Origin: an uncultured Bacteroidales bacterium
GTDB taxonomy: Bacteria; Bacteroidota; Bacteroidia; Bacteroidales; UBA932
Direction of reading: 5' to 3'
Length of the DNA stretch: 53,207 bases
Assembly (NCBI GenBank): GCA_944325435.1
Contig: CALVAC010000022.1
Span: 1-53,207 of the forward strand
Shown here: piece by piece, positions 7,768 to 15,545 of the stretch
How the letters are laid out: each line of letters opens with the position of its first letter
How positions within the stretch are numbered: position 1 is the first letter of the stretch
Program-made: the position numbers and the translations under genes
Notes under the pieces: model-generated
The model's database searches: none
What the model saw: only the letters and a program-made list of their open reading frames with translations
Told to the model about the DNA's origin: nothing

Positions 7768-8448
7768 TCAATAATACAGCGGCGCCAGATGCTCCAGAAT
7801 CCTGGAGAAAATCTCATCCGGAGGCAGCATGGCACCATCCTCGGAAGAACAGTCTATCCTGACAAAACGGCTGTCAAGGCTGCACTGTTCCAGATACATT
7901 TCCCTAACCCGCCTCTGGAAAGACATGTCCTCCTCGTGGATGTCATGTCCACCTTCCAGATAACTTCTGTCGCCTCCGTTCCTGCTGCCGGAGAGTTTCT
8001 GCTCCACAAAACCGAGAGGAACATCCAGGAAGATGTTCAGGTCAGGCGACGGCAGGGCGAAAGAGCCGTACTCGGTATGCAATATCCATTCCTTGAGTTC
8101 TGCCCGCTGCACATCATCCCTGACCTTGGCACACTGGTATGCCACATTGGAATACACGTATCTGTCAAGCAGCACCGTACCTCCCCTTTCCAGGACAGCC
8201 TTCATCCGAGGAGCAGCACCGTGCCTGTCCTCCGCATAGAGCAGGGCCACCAGCTGGGGGTGGACGGAATCAATACTGCCGAAACCGCCCCTGAGGAACT
8301 TGCCGATAAGCTCCCCGTAGACTTCCGCATCATACCTCGGGAAGTGGATATACTCCAGCTCTTTGCTGACCTCCTCAAGATACTTTTTCAGTTTCCTGAC
8401 CTGGGTGGACTTCCCCGACCCGTCAAGACCTTCTATCACTATAAGCAT
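7768..8448 (-). CDS. tmk: dTMP kinase (thymidylate kinase)
   Basis: A 226-residue kinase converting dTMP to dTDP with ATP in the cytosol. The P-loop GLDGSGKST is at residues 7-15, followed by the DRYVYSNVAYQ motif of the TMP-binding DR(Y/H) region and a lid with basic residues near 155-165. Length is slightly above the usual 205-215. It is the first gene of a three-gene reverse operon with the DoxX/MauE and MBL genes. Its -7 box lies at 8468-8475, back to back with that of folP. Confidence 0.93.
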   Translation of the reverse strand: MLIVIEGLDGSGKSTQVRKLKKYLEEVSKELEYIHFPRYDAEVYGELIGKFLRGGFGSIDSVHPQLVALLYAEDRHGAAPRMKAVLERGGTVLLDRYVYSNVAYQCAKVRDDVQRAELKEWILHTEYGSFALPSPDLNIFLDVPLGFVEQKLSGSRNGGDRSYLEGGHDIHEEDMSFQRRVREMYLEQCSLDSRFVRIDCSSEDGAMLPPDEIFSRILEHLAPLYY

Positions 8449-8467
8449 ATATTTGTTTTCAGAAATG

Positions 8468-8475
8468 CAAAGATA
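8468..8475 (-). promoter_or_regulatory. -7 box for tmk
   Basis: The reverse strand reads TATCTTTG, 19 nt before the tmk ATG. It lies back to back with the folP -7 box at 8489-8496, so the upstream elements of the two promoters must share the same DNA. Confidence 0.6.
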
Positions 8476-8488
8476 CGCAAATATTCAT

Positions 8489-8496
8489 TATTTTTG
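8489..8496 (+). promoter_or_regulatory. -7 box for folP
   Basis: TATTTTTG matches TAnnTTTG, 30 nt before the folP ATG at 8527. It supports that start rather than the long open frame that runs in from 7789 antisense to tmk. Confidence 0.5.
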
Positions 8497-8526
8497 GCGG
8501 CTGCAAAAGAACAAGGACACACAGAT

Positions 8527-9396
8527 ATGGAAAATTCGGGATACAGGAAGATAGACATTATGGGTATCATCAATGTCACAGACAATTCTTTCTTCGCCGG
8601 AAGCAGGCTCCTCGGAAAGGACGGGAATCCGGACATTGACACGATACTCGGCAAGATAGGACAAATGACCTCGGATGGAGCCACTATCATCGACATCGGG
8701 GCATGTTCGACACATCCAGGCGCAGAGATTCCGGATGAGAAGGAGGAATGGAGGAGACTGGGGCCTGTCCTTGAAGCCGTATCATCCGCATTTCCCGACA
8801 CGGCCCTGTCCATCGACACATTCCGCTCGGGAATAATAAGGAAAGCCGCGGCAATCACAGGGACAGTCAGGCTGACCGTAAACGACATATCGGCGGGAGA
8901 AGAGGATCCCGTAATGCTGGACACTACAGCTGAACTTGGACTGGGATACATCGCCATGCACAAGCGAGGGACACCTGCGACCATGCAGGGATTGTGCGAC
9001 TACGATGATGTCACGGAAGATGTGCTGGCATATTTCAAGGCATTTGCAACAAGGGCATCGAAGGCTGGGATAATGGACTGGATACTTGACCCCGGATTCG
9101 GCTTCGCCAAGACGACGGAGCAGAACTACACGCTGCTCCGGAGACTGGACAGGTTCTCGGATCCGGAACTGATGCGGCTCTGCGGAGGGAGACAGCCGCG
9201 GATACTGGTCGGAGTATCAAGAAAAAGCATGATATACAAGCCTCTCGGCATCACTCCGGAGGACTCCCTGACCCAGACCCTGGTGCTCCATCTTGCCGCT
9301 CTCGAAAGAGGGGCATCCATCCTGAGGGTACACGATGTCGCGGAGGCGGCACGGACAGTCAGCATATACAGGATGCTATATCGGGAGGAGAAGTGA
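8527..9396 (+). CDS. folP: Dihydropteroate synthase
   Basis: A 289-residue TIM-barrel enzyme joining 6-hydroxymethyl-dihydropterin diphosphate to p-aminobenzoate in folate synthesis. Visible motifs: the loop-1 INVTDNSF (residues 15-22), DIGACSTHPGA in loop 2, SIDTFR, the NDIS segment, DPGFGF and the phosphate-binding GVSRKSM. Loop 1 differs from the common N-x-TPDSF form, having Asp-Asn where Pro-Asp is usual. I start at the ATG at 8527; the same frame is open for 246 codons upstream, but that part is antisense to tmk. It runs in the same direction as purB, which has its own -7 box. Confidence 0.9.
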   Translation: MENSGYRKIDIMGIINVTDNSFFAGSRLLGKDGNPDIDTILGKIGQMTSDGATIIDIGACSTHPGAEIPDEKEEWRRLGPVLEAVSSAFPDTALSIDTFRSGIIRKAAAITGTVRLTVNDISAGEEDPVMLDTTAELGLGYIAMHKRGTPATMQGLCDYDDVTEDVLAYFKAFATRASKAGIMDWILDPGFGFAKTTEQNYTLLRRLDRFSDPELMRLCGGRQPRILVGVSRKSMIYKPLGITPEDSLTQTLVLHLAALERGASILRVHDVAEAARTVSIYRMLYREEK

Positions 9397-9449
9397 CGGC
9401 CTGGCGGATATTTTTCTCGGGCATTCCCGCCATTGACGGCAAATATTGT

Positions 9450-9457
9450 TATCTTTG
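9450..9457 (+). promoter_or_regulatory. -7 box for purB
   Basis: TATCTTTG followed by GC, 28 nt before the purB ATG at 9485. The nearest TTG upstream (9433-9435) is 14 nt away, closer than the usual spacing. Confidence 0.6.
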
Positions 9458-9484
9458 CGTCGCAAAACAAAAACATCTCTTAAA

Positions 9485-10825
9485 ATGGAACTCTCACCAC
9501 TCACGGCCGTCTCCCCTATAGACGGGAGATACGCAGGCAAGACCGGAAGCCTCAGGGAATACTTCAGCGAATTCGCTCTCATACGATACAGGATAAGGGT
9601 AGAGATAGAATATTTCATAGCCCTATGCGAAATTCCTCTTCCGCAGCTTGCAGACTTCGACCATAGCCTCTTCGGCACACTGAGAGACATCTACAGGGGA
9701 ATCACTCCGGAGGAAGCGATGAGGGTCAAAGAGATAGAGAAAGTGACCAACCACGATGTAAAGGCCATCGAATACTATATCAAGGAACATTTCAAGGCTC
9801 TCGGAATCGGCAGATGGGGAGAATTCGTGCATTTCGGGCTGACATCCCAGGACATCAACAACACATCCATCCCTCTTTCTTTCAAGGAAGCCATGGAAGA
9901 GGTCTATCTCCCTGCGCTGCAGGAAGTCGTGGATACGGTCGGCAGGATGTCGGAAGAATGGAAGGACATCCCGATGCTCGCAAAGACGCACGGCCAGCCG
10001 GCGTCCCCCACAAGGGTAGGGAAAGAGTTCAAGGTATTCTATGTCAGACTCGAAGAGCAGCTGCGGCAGCTTTCCATGCTGCAGTATCCGGCTAAGTTCG
10101 GAGGGGCGACAGGCAATATGAACGCCCACAAGGTCGCATATCCTGACATCGACTGGATCTCGTTCGGAGACAGGTTCGTCTCATCCCTCGGCCTCAGGAG
10201 GTCATTCCCGACCACACAGATCGAGCACTACGACAACCTTGCCGCCCTGTTCGACAACATACGCAGGATAAACACAATCCTGATCGACATGAGCCGTGAC
10301 ATCTGGACTTACATATCCATGGAATATTTCAGGCAGAAGGTGAACAGGAACGAAGTCGGCTCATCCGCGATGCCGCACAAGGTCAACCCAATAGACTTCG
10401 AGAATGCTGAAGGCAATCTCGGGATAGCCGATGCCGTGCTCACACACCTGTCCATGAAACTGCCAGTCTCAAGGCTCCAGAGGGATCTCACTGACTCCAC
10501 GGTGCTGAGGAACATAGGAGTACCTCTCGCGCACGGGCTCATTGCCATCAGTTCGCTGAAAAAAGGTCTCGGCAAACTCATAATCAATGAAGATGCAATA
10601 AAGGCAGACCTCGACAGGAACTGGGCAGTAGTCGCGGAAGCCATACAGACCATCCTCCGCAGGGAGAACTACCCTGATCCGTACGAAACGCTCAAGGCCC
10701 TGACACGTACCGGCAAGGCAATCGACCACAAGACAATAGCCGATTTCATCGAGACTCTCGATGTGAGCCGGTCCGTCAAGGAGGAACTGAGACAGATAAC
10801 CCCTATGACATACACGGGATTCTAA
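9485..10825 (+). CDS. purB: Adenylosuccinate lyase
   Basis: A 446-residue fumarase/aspartase-superfamily enzyme. It splits SAICAR to AICAR and adenylosuccinate to AMP, both releasing fumarate. It opens SPLTAVSPIDGRYAGKTGSL, typical of the E. coli-like PurB group, and has KTHGQPASPT and the family signature SSAMPHKVNPIDFEN with the catalytic serine loop. The start is the ATG at 9485 rather than an in-frame candidate at 9446, which lies before the -7 box. It is followed after 24 nt by the convergent ftsB/divIC-like gene, with no obvious terminator between them. Confidence 0.95.
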   Translation: MELSPLTAVSPIDGRYAGKTGSLREYFSEFALIRYRIRVEIEYFIALCEIPLPQLADFDHSLFGTLRDIYRGITPEEAMRVKEIEKVTNHDVKAIEYYIKEHFKALGIGRWGEFVHFGLTSQDINNTSIPLSFKEAMEEVYLPALQEVVDTVGRMSEEWKDIPMLAKTHGQPASPTRVGKEFKVFYVRLEEQLRQLSMLQYPAKFGGATGNMNAHKVAYPDIDWISFGDRFVSSLGLRRSFPTTQIEHYDNLAALFDNIRRINTILIDMSRDIWTYISMEYFRQKVNRNEVGSSAMPHKVNPIDFENAEGNLGIADAVLTHLSMKLPVSRLQRDLTDSTVLRNIGVPLAHGLIAISSLKKGLGKLIINEDAIKADLDRNWAVVAEAIQTILRRENYPDPYETLKALTRTGKAIDHKTIADFIETLDVSRSVKEELRQITPMTYTGF

Positions 10826-10849
10826 GAGAGGAACATACGGCTCCGCAAA

Positions 10850-11152
10850 TCAGTCGACAATATACACATCTTCGCCCGGCTCCGCAAAATGGAATCTTTC
10901 CCGGGCGAATTTTTCCAGTGTATCCCTGTCAGAACGCAGCATGTCTATACGCCGGTCCATCTCCTCTATCTCTCTGCCGTACTGTTCAATCTGCCTGCGC
11001 TGCGAGGCTATTTCGAGTCTGGCGCCGATCCAGTGTATCAGATTGTTGCCCGGACCGAAAGTCAAGATGAGCAGAGCCACGGCAGTAACTGCCGTTGCAA
11101 AAATGAAGAAACTGCGGTGTTCTCCGGTGAACAGTTGCCTTATCTTTCCCAA
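10850..11152 (-). CDS. FtsB/DivIC-family septum formation initiator
   Basis: A 100-residue bitopic membrane protein. A short basic N terminus is followed by one membrane helix (about 16-36), then a charged heptad-rich coiled coil (45-85, ERQRRQIEQYG-like pattern) and a short conserved tail ARERFHFAEPGEDVY. This is the layout of FtsB/DivIC, which bridges FtsL and FtsQ in the divisome. Transcribed alone from a -7 box at 11181-11188. Confidence 0.8.
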   Translation of the reverse strand: MGKIRQLFTGEHRSFFIFATAVTAVALLILTFGPGNNLIHWIGARLEIASQRRQIEQYGREIEEMDRRIDMLRSDRDTLEKFARERFHFAEPGEDVYIVD

Positions 11153-11180
11153 TTCTATACGATATATTTCTGATTCTCCG

Positions 11181-11188
11181 CAAAATTA
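11181..11188 (-). promoter_or_regulatory. -7 box for the ftsB-like gene
   Basis: The reverse strand reads TAATTTTG; a TTG lies 22 nt upstream as a possible -33 element. The gene starts 29 nt downstream. Confidence 0.5.
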
Positions 11189-11267
11189 ATTATTTTTGGA
11201 AGATTTTTGACAAGCCGTCTGAATTTTTGCAGACATATAATTTAACATATACATAAAACATATTGAC

Positions 11268-12197
11268 ATGAAACCTACATTGCTTGTTCTTGCTGCCGGC
11301 ATGGGCAGCCGTTATGGCGGTCTGAAACAGATGGATGGACTTGGCCCTAACGGAGAGACTATCATTGACTATTCGATATACGATGCTGTCCAGTCCGGAT
11401 TCGGCAAGGTCGTGTATATCGTCAGGGAATATTTCAAGGAGGAGTTCGAGAAGACTGTCAGGGAAAAATACAGCAATGTCAAATGCATTGATGGAGAGCC
11501 TCTCAAGTTCGAGTTCGCCATACAGGAGCTGGACAGGATACCGGCAGGGTTCACCCTCAACCCGGAGAGACAGAAACCGTGGGGGACGGCACATGCGGTC
11601 CTGATGGCAAAGGATATCATCCACGAGCCTTTCGCCGTGATCAACGGGGATGACTACTACGGCAAGGAGTCTTTCAGGATACTTGCAGACTGGCTCAAGG
11701 CACATGAACATACCACAGGACAGTATTCCATCGTCGGTTTCGAGCTTGACAACACTCTGTCTGAATCCGGCGGAGTGTCGAGAGGCATCTGCACTGCGGA
11801 TGAGAGCGGCAATCTCACCCATGTGGAGGAGCATCACAACATTGCTCTGGCGGCAGATGGCAAGGTCTACGGTGACAACAGCAATGGAGAGAAGGTCGAA
11901 CTGGACGGGAAGGCCCTCTGCTCGATGAACATGTGGGGATTCACACCGGACTATTTCACCAGGAGCGAAGAGATATTCCACAGCTTCCTAGAAAAGAATA
12001 TAGGCGAACTCAAGGCAGAGTTCTATATACCTTTCGCAATAGACTGCATGATAAAGACCGGCAGCGCCAGCACCGAACTTCTCTCCACTCCATCAAGATG
12101 GTTCGGAGTCACATTCAAGGAAGACCGTCCCGGCGTAGTCGCCAAGTTCAAGGAATTCGCTGACAAGGGTATCTATCCTACACCTCTGTACAGATAG
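11268..12197 (+). CDS. Sugar-phosphate nucleotidyltransferase
   Basis: A 309-residue protein whose N terminus LVLAAGMGSRYGGLKQMD is the NTP-binding signature of the GT-A-like nucleotidyltransferase fold (G-x-G-x-R-y-G-G-x-K). VINGDDYYG (about 124-132) supplies the metal-binding aspartates. It should transfer a nucleotide monophosphate to a sugar-1-phosphate; neither sugar nor base can be read from the sequence. The CPBP protease gene follows after 7 nt, so they form an operon. A second nucleotidyltransferase (MurU-like) lies nearby on the other strand. Stop codon TAG. Confidence 0.75.
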   Translation: MKPTLLVLAAGMGSRYGGLKQMDGLGPNGETIIDYSIYDAVQSGFGKVVYIVREYFKEEFEKTVREKYSNVKCIDGEPLKFEFAIQELDRIPAGFTLNPERQKPWGTAHAVLMAKDIIHEPFAVINGDDYYGKESFRILADWLKAHEHTTGQYSIVGFELDNTLSESGGVSRGICTADESGNLTHVEEHHNIALAADGKVYGDNSNGEKVELDGKALCSMNMWGFTPDYFTRSEEIFHSFLEKNIGELKAEFYIPFAIDCMIKTGSASTELLSTPSRWFGVTFKEDRPGVVAKFKEFADKGIYPTPLYR

Positions 12198-12204
12198 CAG
12201 AGCC

Positions 12205-13125
12205 ATGCGAAGGAGAAAGACAAAAAGATCATTCGACCTGTTCTCGGCATACAGCTATTATGTGCCGGGGACAGGAGGAATGTTTATGCTGCTGGTCATG
12301 TTCCTCATCGGGGCTGTCATCGGCAATGTCACCCTGCTTGGACTTATGGCATATTCCGAAGAGGCGGCAGACACATACGGCATCCTGGTCTCTTATCCGC
12401 TGATGTTCATCCCGCCGATGCTGTATGCGGCATACCAGAGCAGGAAGAACGAATTCTTCGAAGGGGGATTCAGGATAGACAGCTGCAATTTCGGGAAATT
12501 CTCGGGGCTGTCCATAGCCATAGCGGTCTCAGTGGCCACCCTGGCAGCGGCTTTTGCCCTCGACCCCCTGAACATAGTCATGCCACCGATGCCGGAATCC
12601 CTGGAGCAGATGATGTCTGCCATGATGGACGGCCCGTTCTGGGTGACAATCCTGTCAGTGTCAGTCTTTGCGCCTTTCTTCGAGGAATGGCTTTGCAGAG
12701 GGATGATCCTCAGGGGACTCCTGCAGAAGATGAAACCTGTCTGGGCAATTGTGGTATCAGCGCTTGTATTCGCGCTCATCCACCTGAACCCGTGGCAGGC
12801 AATCCCCGCTTTCGTGTTCGGGATTATCTTCGGATATGTCTACTACAGGACAGGCTCGCTGAAACTCACAATGCTTATGCACTGTGTAAACAATACCTTT
12901 TCAGCCGTTATAGGCAGGATAGACATGTTCAAGGATGCAGAAAGCTTTCTGGATGTGTTCAGCACAGGGTCATATACGATGCTGGTTGTCCTGTGCGCCG
13001 CTATGGTGGTGTATTTCTTCTTCAGGATAGGCTCTATCCCCGTACCGTCCGGACAGAGAAGCGGCTGCACCCCCGTAAGGTACGAAGAGCAGCTTGAAGA
13101 GAACATCGACAGCAAAGCCTATTGA
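12205..13125 (+). CDS. CPBP-family intramembrane metalloprotease
   Basis: A 306-residue polytopic membrane protein with about seven to eight hydrophobic segments. CPBP/ABI motifs are in order: E160-E161-x3-R165 (FEEWLCRG), the FALIHLN helix with His193, and the HCVNN helix with His226. These form the metal site of Rce1-like CAAX or bacteriocin-processing peptidases. The substrate is unknown. It is co-transcribed with the upstream nucleotidyltransferase. Its last 7 nt overlap the end of the convergent murU-like gene. Confidence 0.8.
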   Translation: MRRRKTKRSFDLFSAYSYYVPGTGGMFMLLVMFLIGAVIGNVTLLGLMAYSEEAADTYGILVSYPLMFIPPMLYAAYQSRKNEFFEGGFRIDSCNFGKFSGLSIAIAVSVATLAAAFALDPLNIVMPPMPESLEQMMSAMMDGPFWVTILSVSVFAPFFEEWLCRGMILRGLLQKMKPVWAIVVSALVFALIHLNPWQAIPAFVFGIIFGYVYYRTGSLKLTMLMHCVNNTFSAVIGRIDMFKDAESFLDVFSTGSYTMLVVLCAAMVVYFFFRIGSIPVPSGQRSGCTPVRYEEQLEENIDSKAY

Positions 13126-13922
13126 TGCCTGCGGATAAAGTCCTCGGCAATGGGAAGGGAGGCGGTCTTGCCGACATCGATGACATTCAGCTTTTCCGGA
13201 GAATAACCGTATATTGCAGCATCACGGCAGAAGCTGATATAGAAATCTGTAATGGAGAACTTTTCAGGGCAGGATATACCTGCCCTTTTCCTTTTCTCCA
13301 CATAATCTCCGAGCAGAGGGAAAATCCTGTCAGAAAGGATATGGACCCCGGAGAAGGCATATCTCTCCGAATTGTGGAGTATTTTGAATGAACCGGCACT
13401 CCCCTCCTGCGCAGCTCCATCCGGCAGGTAAGGGCTTCTGAACTGTCCCGTGGAGACATTGGTCCAGCCAGTCATCCTCATCCTGCTGTCAAACAGCAGA
13501 TATCTCGCCGTCTCCCGCCTGCTGACCAGAAGAGTGGCGATTGAATCGGCCTGGACGGCATTGCGGAATGCAGCCAGGTCCACATCCGACAGTATGTCCA
13601 CATTATGCACCAGAAAACTGCCTTCGCCCTCGATCAGACGGCGGGCGCCCAGTATCCCTCCCCCGGTGTCAAGCAGCAGGTTCCTCTCATCGGAAAAGCT
13701 TATCCTTATACCGAAATCATCCATCGAATGGACATAATCCACGATCATGTCCGCGAAATGGTAAATATTGATGACAATGTCATCATACCCTGCCTTCTTG
13801 AGCCCGGATATGAGATGTGCAATGAGAGGGACTCCAGCTACAGGAACAAGAGCCTTCGGTATAGTATCTGTCAACGGTCTGAGTCTCGTACCCAGACCGG
13901 CTGCAAAGATCATTGCCTTCAT
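13119..13922 (-). CDS. MurU-like sugar-1-phosphate nucleotidyltransferase
   Basis: A 267-residue enzyme beginning MKAMIFAAGLGTRLRPLTD, the classic GxGTRxRPxT NTP-binding loop, with KALVPVAGVPL, the LLDTGGGI loop (about 83-90) and the metal-binding NVDIL (about 106-110). These are the hallmarks of MurU and related MurNAc/GlcNAc-1-phosphate uridylyltransferases. Its ATG overlaps the stop of the upstream kinase-RapZ gene as ATGA (13919-13922). Kinase plus uridylyltransferase reproduces the AmgK-MurU route, which returns cell-wall amino sugars to UDP-MurNAc without fosfomycin-sensitive MurA. Substrate assignment is inference from this pairing. Confidence 0.7.
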   Translation of the reverse strand: MKAMIFAAGLGTRLRPLTDTIPKALVPVAGVPLIAHLISGLKKAGYDDIVINIYHFADMIVDYVHSMDDFGIRISFSDERNLLLDTGGGILGARRLIEGEGSFLVHNVDILSDVDLAAFRNAVQADSIATLLVSRRETARYLLFDSRMRMTGWTNVSTGQFRSPYLPDGAAQEGSAGSFKILHNSERYAFSGVHILSDRIFPLLGDYVEKRKRAGISCPEKFSITDFYISFCRDAAIYGYSPEKLNVIDVGKTASLPIAEDFIRRHQ

Positions 13923-15466
13923 CTCCCCTGTATCCTCTTGTCATCTGGCTGAATGCCGGACGTATGATCAGAATCTTCCTCTATGACAGTCAAGATGTCC
14001 TGCTCCCTGTGCCTCAAGATAATCCGCAGCCTTGAACCGAATCTTGAAGCAAGATGGCGGGCAAGGCTCTCCGCGCAATATACTGAACGGTGCTGGCCTC
14101 CGGTACACCCGAAAGAGACTGACAGATGTCTAAACCCACGCTCCAGGAAATTCTCCGTATGGGCATCTACAAGAGCGTACACATTTCCAAGGAATCCTGA
14201 CACTCCGCCATCCTGCTCCAGAAATGCTGCCACATCCGCATCCTTGCCTGTCGAACCCCGGTACTTCTCATACCGCCCCGGATTGACAAGCGAACGGCAG
14301 TCGAAGACATAGCCGCCGCCGTTGCCGCTCAGGTCATCCGGTATCCCTTTCCTGTACGAGAAACTTGTGATTTCCACATCGAGCCTGTCTGACTCAGCAA
14401 ATGCCGGACTGCTGCCGGGCACACAAGGTCCGCTCCATCCTGTCCCGGGTACGGATATCTTCTTCAGCAACGAAGACAGATAAGGATAGTCATCCGGACC
14501 GCTGCTGAAATACTCCCTGAGATTGGCCATCGCAAACGGTATGCTTTCGAGAAAATGCGGTTTCTTCCCGTAGAGTCCTCTGAAACCGTAAGCACCGAGG
14601 ACCTGGAGCAGCCTGAAAAGGGCAAACTGACGCAGATCTTCCATAAAGACGGCTTCATCCACATCCCTGTACCGACTCAAGGCCCCAAGATATGCCGAGA
14701 CCATCTCCGATTTCAATCCGGACGGATATGATGCCTTCGCCTGCCACACGAAAGATGCCAGATCGTAATGGACGGGTCCCTTCCTTCCACCCTGGAAATC
14801 AATGAAAAAAGGCTCTCCATCACGAAGCATCACATTCCGCGCCTGGAAATCCCTGTACATGAAATCTTCCCCATCCACCGACAGAAGCCTGTCCCTGAAC
14901 GCCTCGAAATCATCTTCGAGGCGCATTTCATCGAACTGTATCCCCGTCATTTTCAGGAAGCAGTACTTGAAATAATGCAGGTCGAACATTATCGACCTCG
15001 CATCGAAGGCCTCTACCGGATAACAGCGGCGGAAATCAAGTCCCTGCGCCCCGAGGATCTGAAGCTCCGGAAGCAAGGATACCGTCTTGAGAAGCAGAGA
15101 CCTTTCCCTCGCGGAATACGCAGCACTGGCAGGTTTCCCGGTGACAAGGAGAGATGCCTCCGCCCTGCCGGCCGAGACTGCATCGTACAGACTTTCAGAT
15201 CCCAGGTCTTCCTGTATATAGTACAGTCCATCATCGCTCACAGAATATATTTCAGGGACATTGAGTCCCTTTGACAGGAGGTGCCGTCCGATGTAGATAA
15301 ACGCATCGTTCTCCATCCTGTCAGCACCGTACACCCCTATCACAGAGACATTCCCCGCCTTGAGTCTGTAATACTTCCTGTCGCTTCCGGAAGCAGAGAC
15401 CGGAATGCACGCTTCAGGTACGGAACCCGTATATCCGGCGAACAGAGAATATAGTTGTCTGACCAT
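13919..15466 (-). CDS. AmgK-like sugar kinase fused to a RapZ C-terminal domain
   Basis: A 515-residue two-domain protein. Residues 1-340 form an aminoglycoside-phosphotransferase-like kinase: catalytic loop YRDFQARN (204-211, Tyr for the usual His) and metal-binding DFQGG (223-227), as in AmgK, the N-acetylmuramate/N-acetylglucosamine anomeric kinase. Residues about 362-495 match the C-terminal domain of RapZ: VFDCRSLVNPGR (387-398) and SFGCTGGQHRS (451-461). The RapZ Walker-type ATPase half is absent. RapZ of E. coli binds glucosamine-6-phosphate and controls GlmS synthesis, so a built-in amino-sugar sensor is a plausible reading (inference). The gene has a -7 box at 15486-15493 and overlaps the MurU-like gene by 4 nt. 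Confidence 0.75.
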   Translation of the reverse strand: MVRQLYSLFAGYTGSVPEACIPVSASGSDRKYYRLKAGNVSVIGVYGADRMENDAFIYIGRHLLSKGLNVPEIYSVSDDGLYYIQEDLGSESLYDAVSAGRAEASLLVTGKPASAAYSARERSLLLKTVSLLPELQILGAQGLDFRRCYPVEAFDARSIMFDLHYFKYCFLKMTGIQFDEMRLEDDFEAFRDRLLSVDGEDFMYRDFQARNVMLRDGEPFFIDFQGGRKGPVHYDLASFVWQAKASYPSGLKSEMVSAYLGALSRYRDVDEAVFMEDLRQFALFRLLQVLGAYGFRGLYGKKPHFLESIPFAMANLREYFSSGPDDYPYLSSLLKKISVPGTGWSGPCVPGSSPAFAESDRLDVEITSFSYRKGIPDDLSGNGGGYVFDCRSLVNPGRYEKYRGSTGKDADVAAFLEQDGGVSGFLGNVYALVDAHTENFLERGFRHLSVSFGCTGGQHRSVYCAESLARHLASRFGSRLRIILRHREQDILTVIEEDSDHTSGIQPDDKRIQGR

Positions 15467-15485
15467 AAATCAATCCGATAAAATG

Positions 15486-15493
15486 CAAAAATA
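15486..15493 (-). promoter_or_regulatory. -7 box for the kinase-RapZ / murU operon
   Basis: The reverse strand reads TATTTTTG followed by C, 19 nt before the ATG at 15466. It lies 23 bp from the oppositely directed pncB -7 box. Confidence 0.55.
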
Positions 15494-15516
15494 ATGAATA
15501 GTTCAATGAAAAAGAG

Positions 15517-15524
15517 TAAATTTG
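15517..15524 (+). promoter_or_regulatory. -7 box for pncB
   Basis: TAAATTTG followed by C, 21 nt before the pncB ATG at 15546. It overlaps the in-frame TTG at 15522, which is therefore not the start. Confidence 0.55.
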
Positions 15525-15545
15525 CGAAATTTTAATAACGACATC

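Noticed and set aside
7789..8526. N-terminal extension of folP
   Set aside because: Entirely antisense to tmk and before the folP -7 box; FolP family length fits the ATG at 8527.
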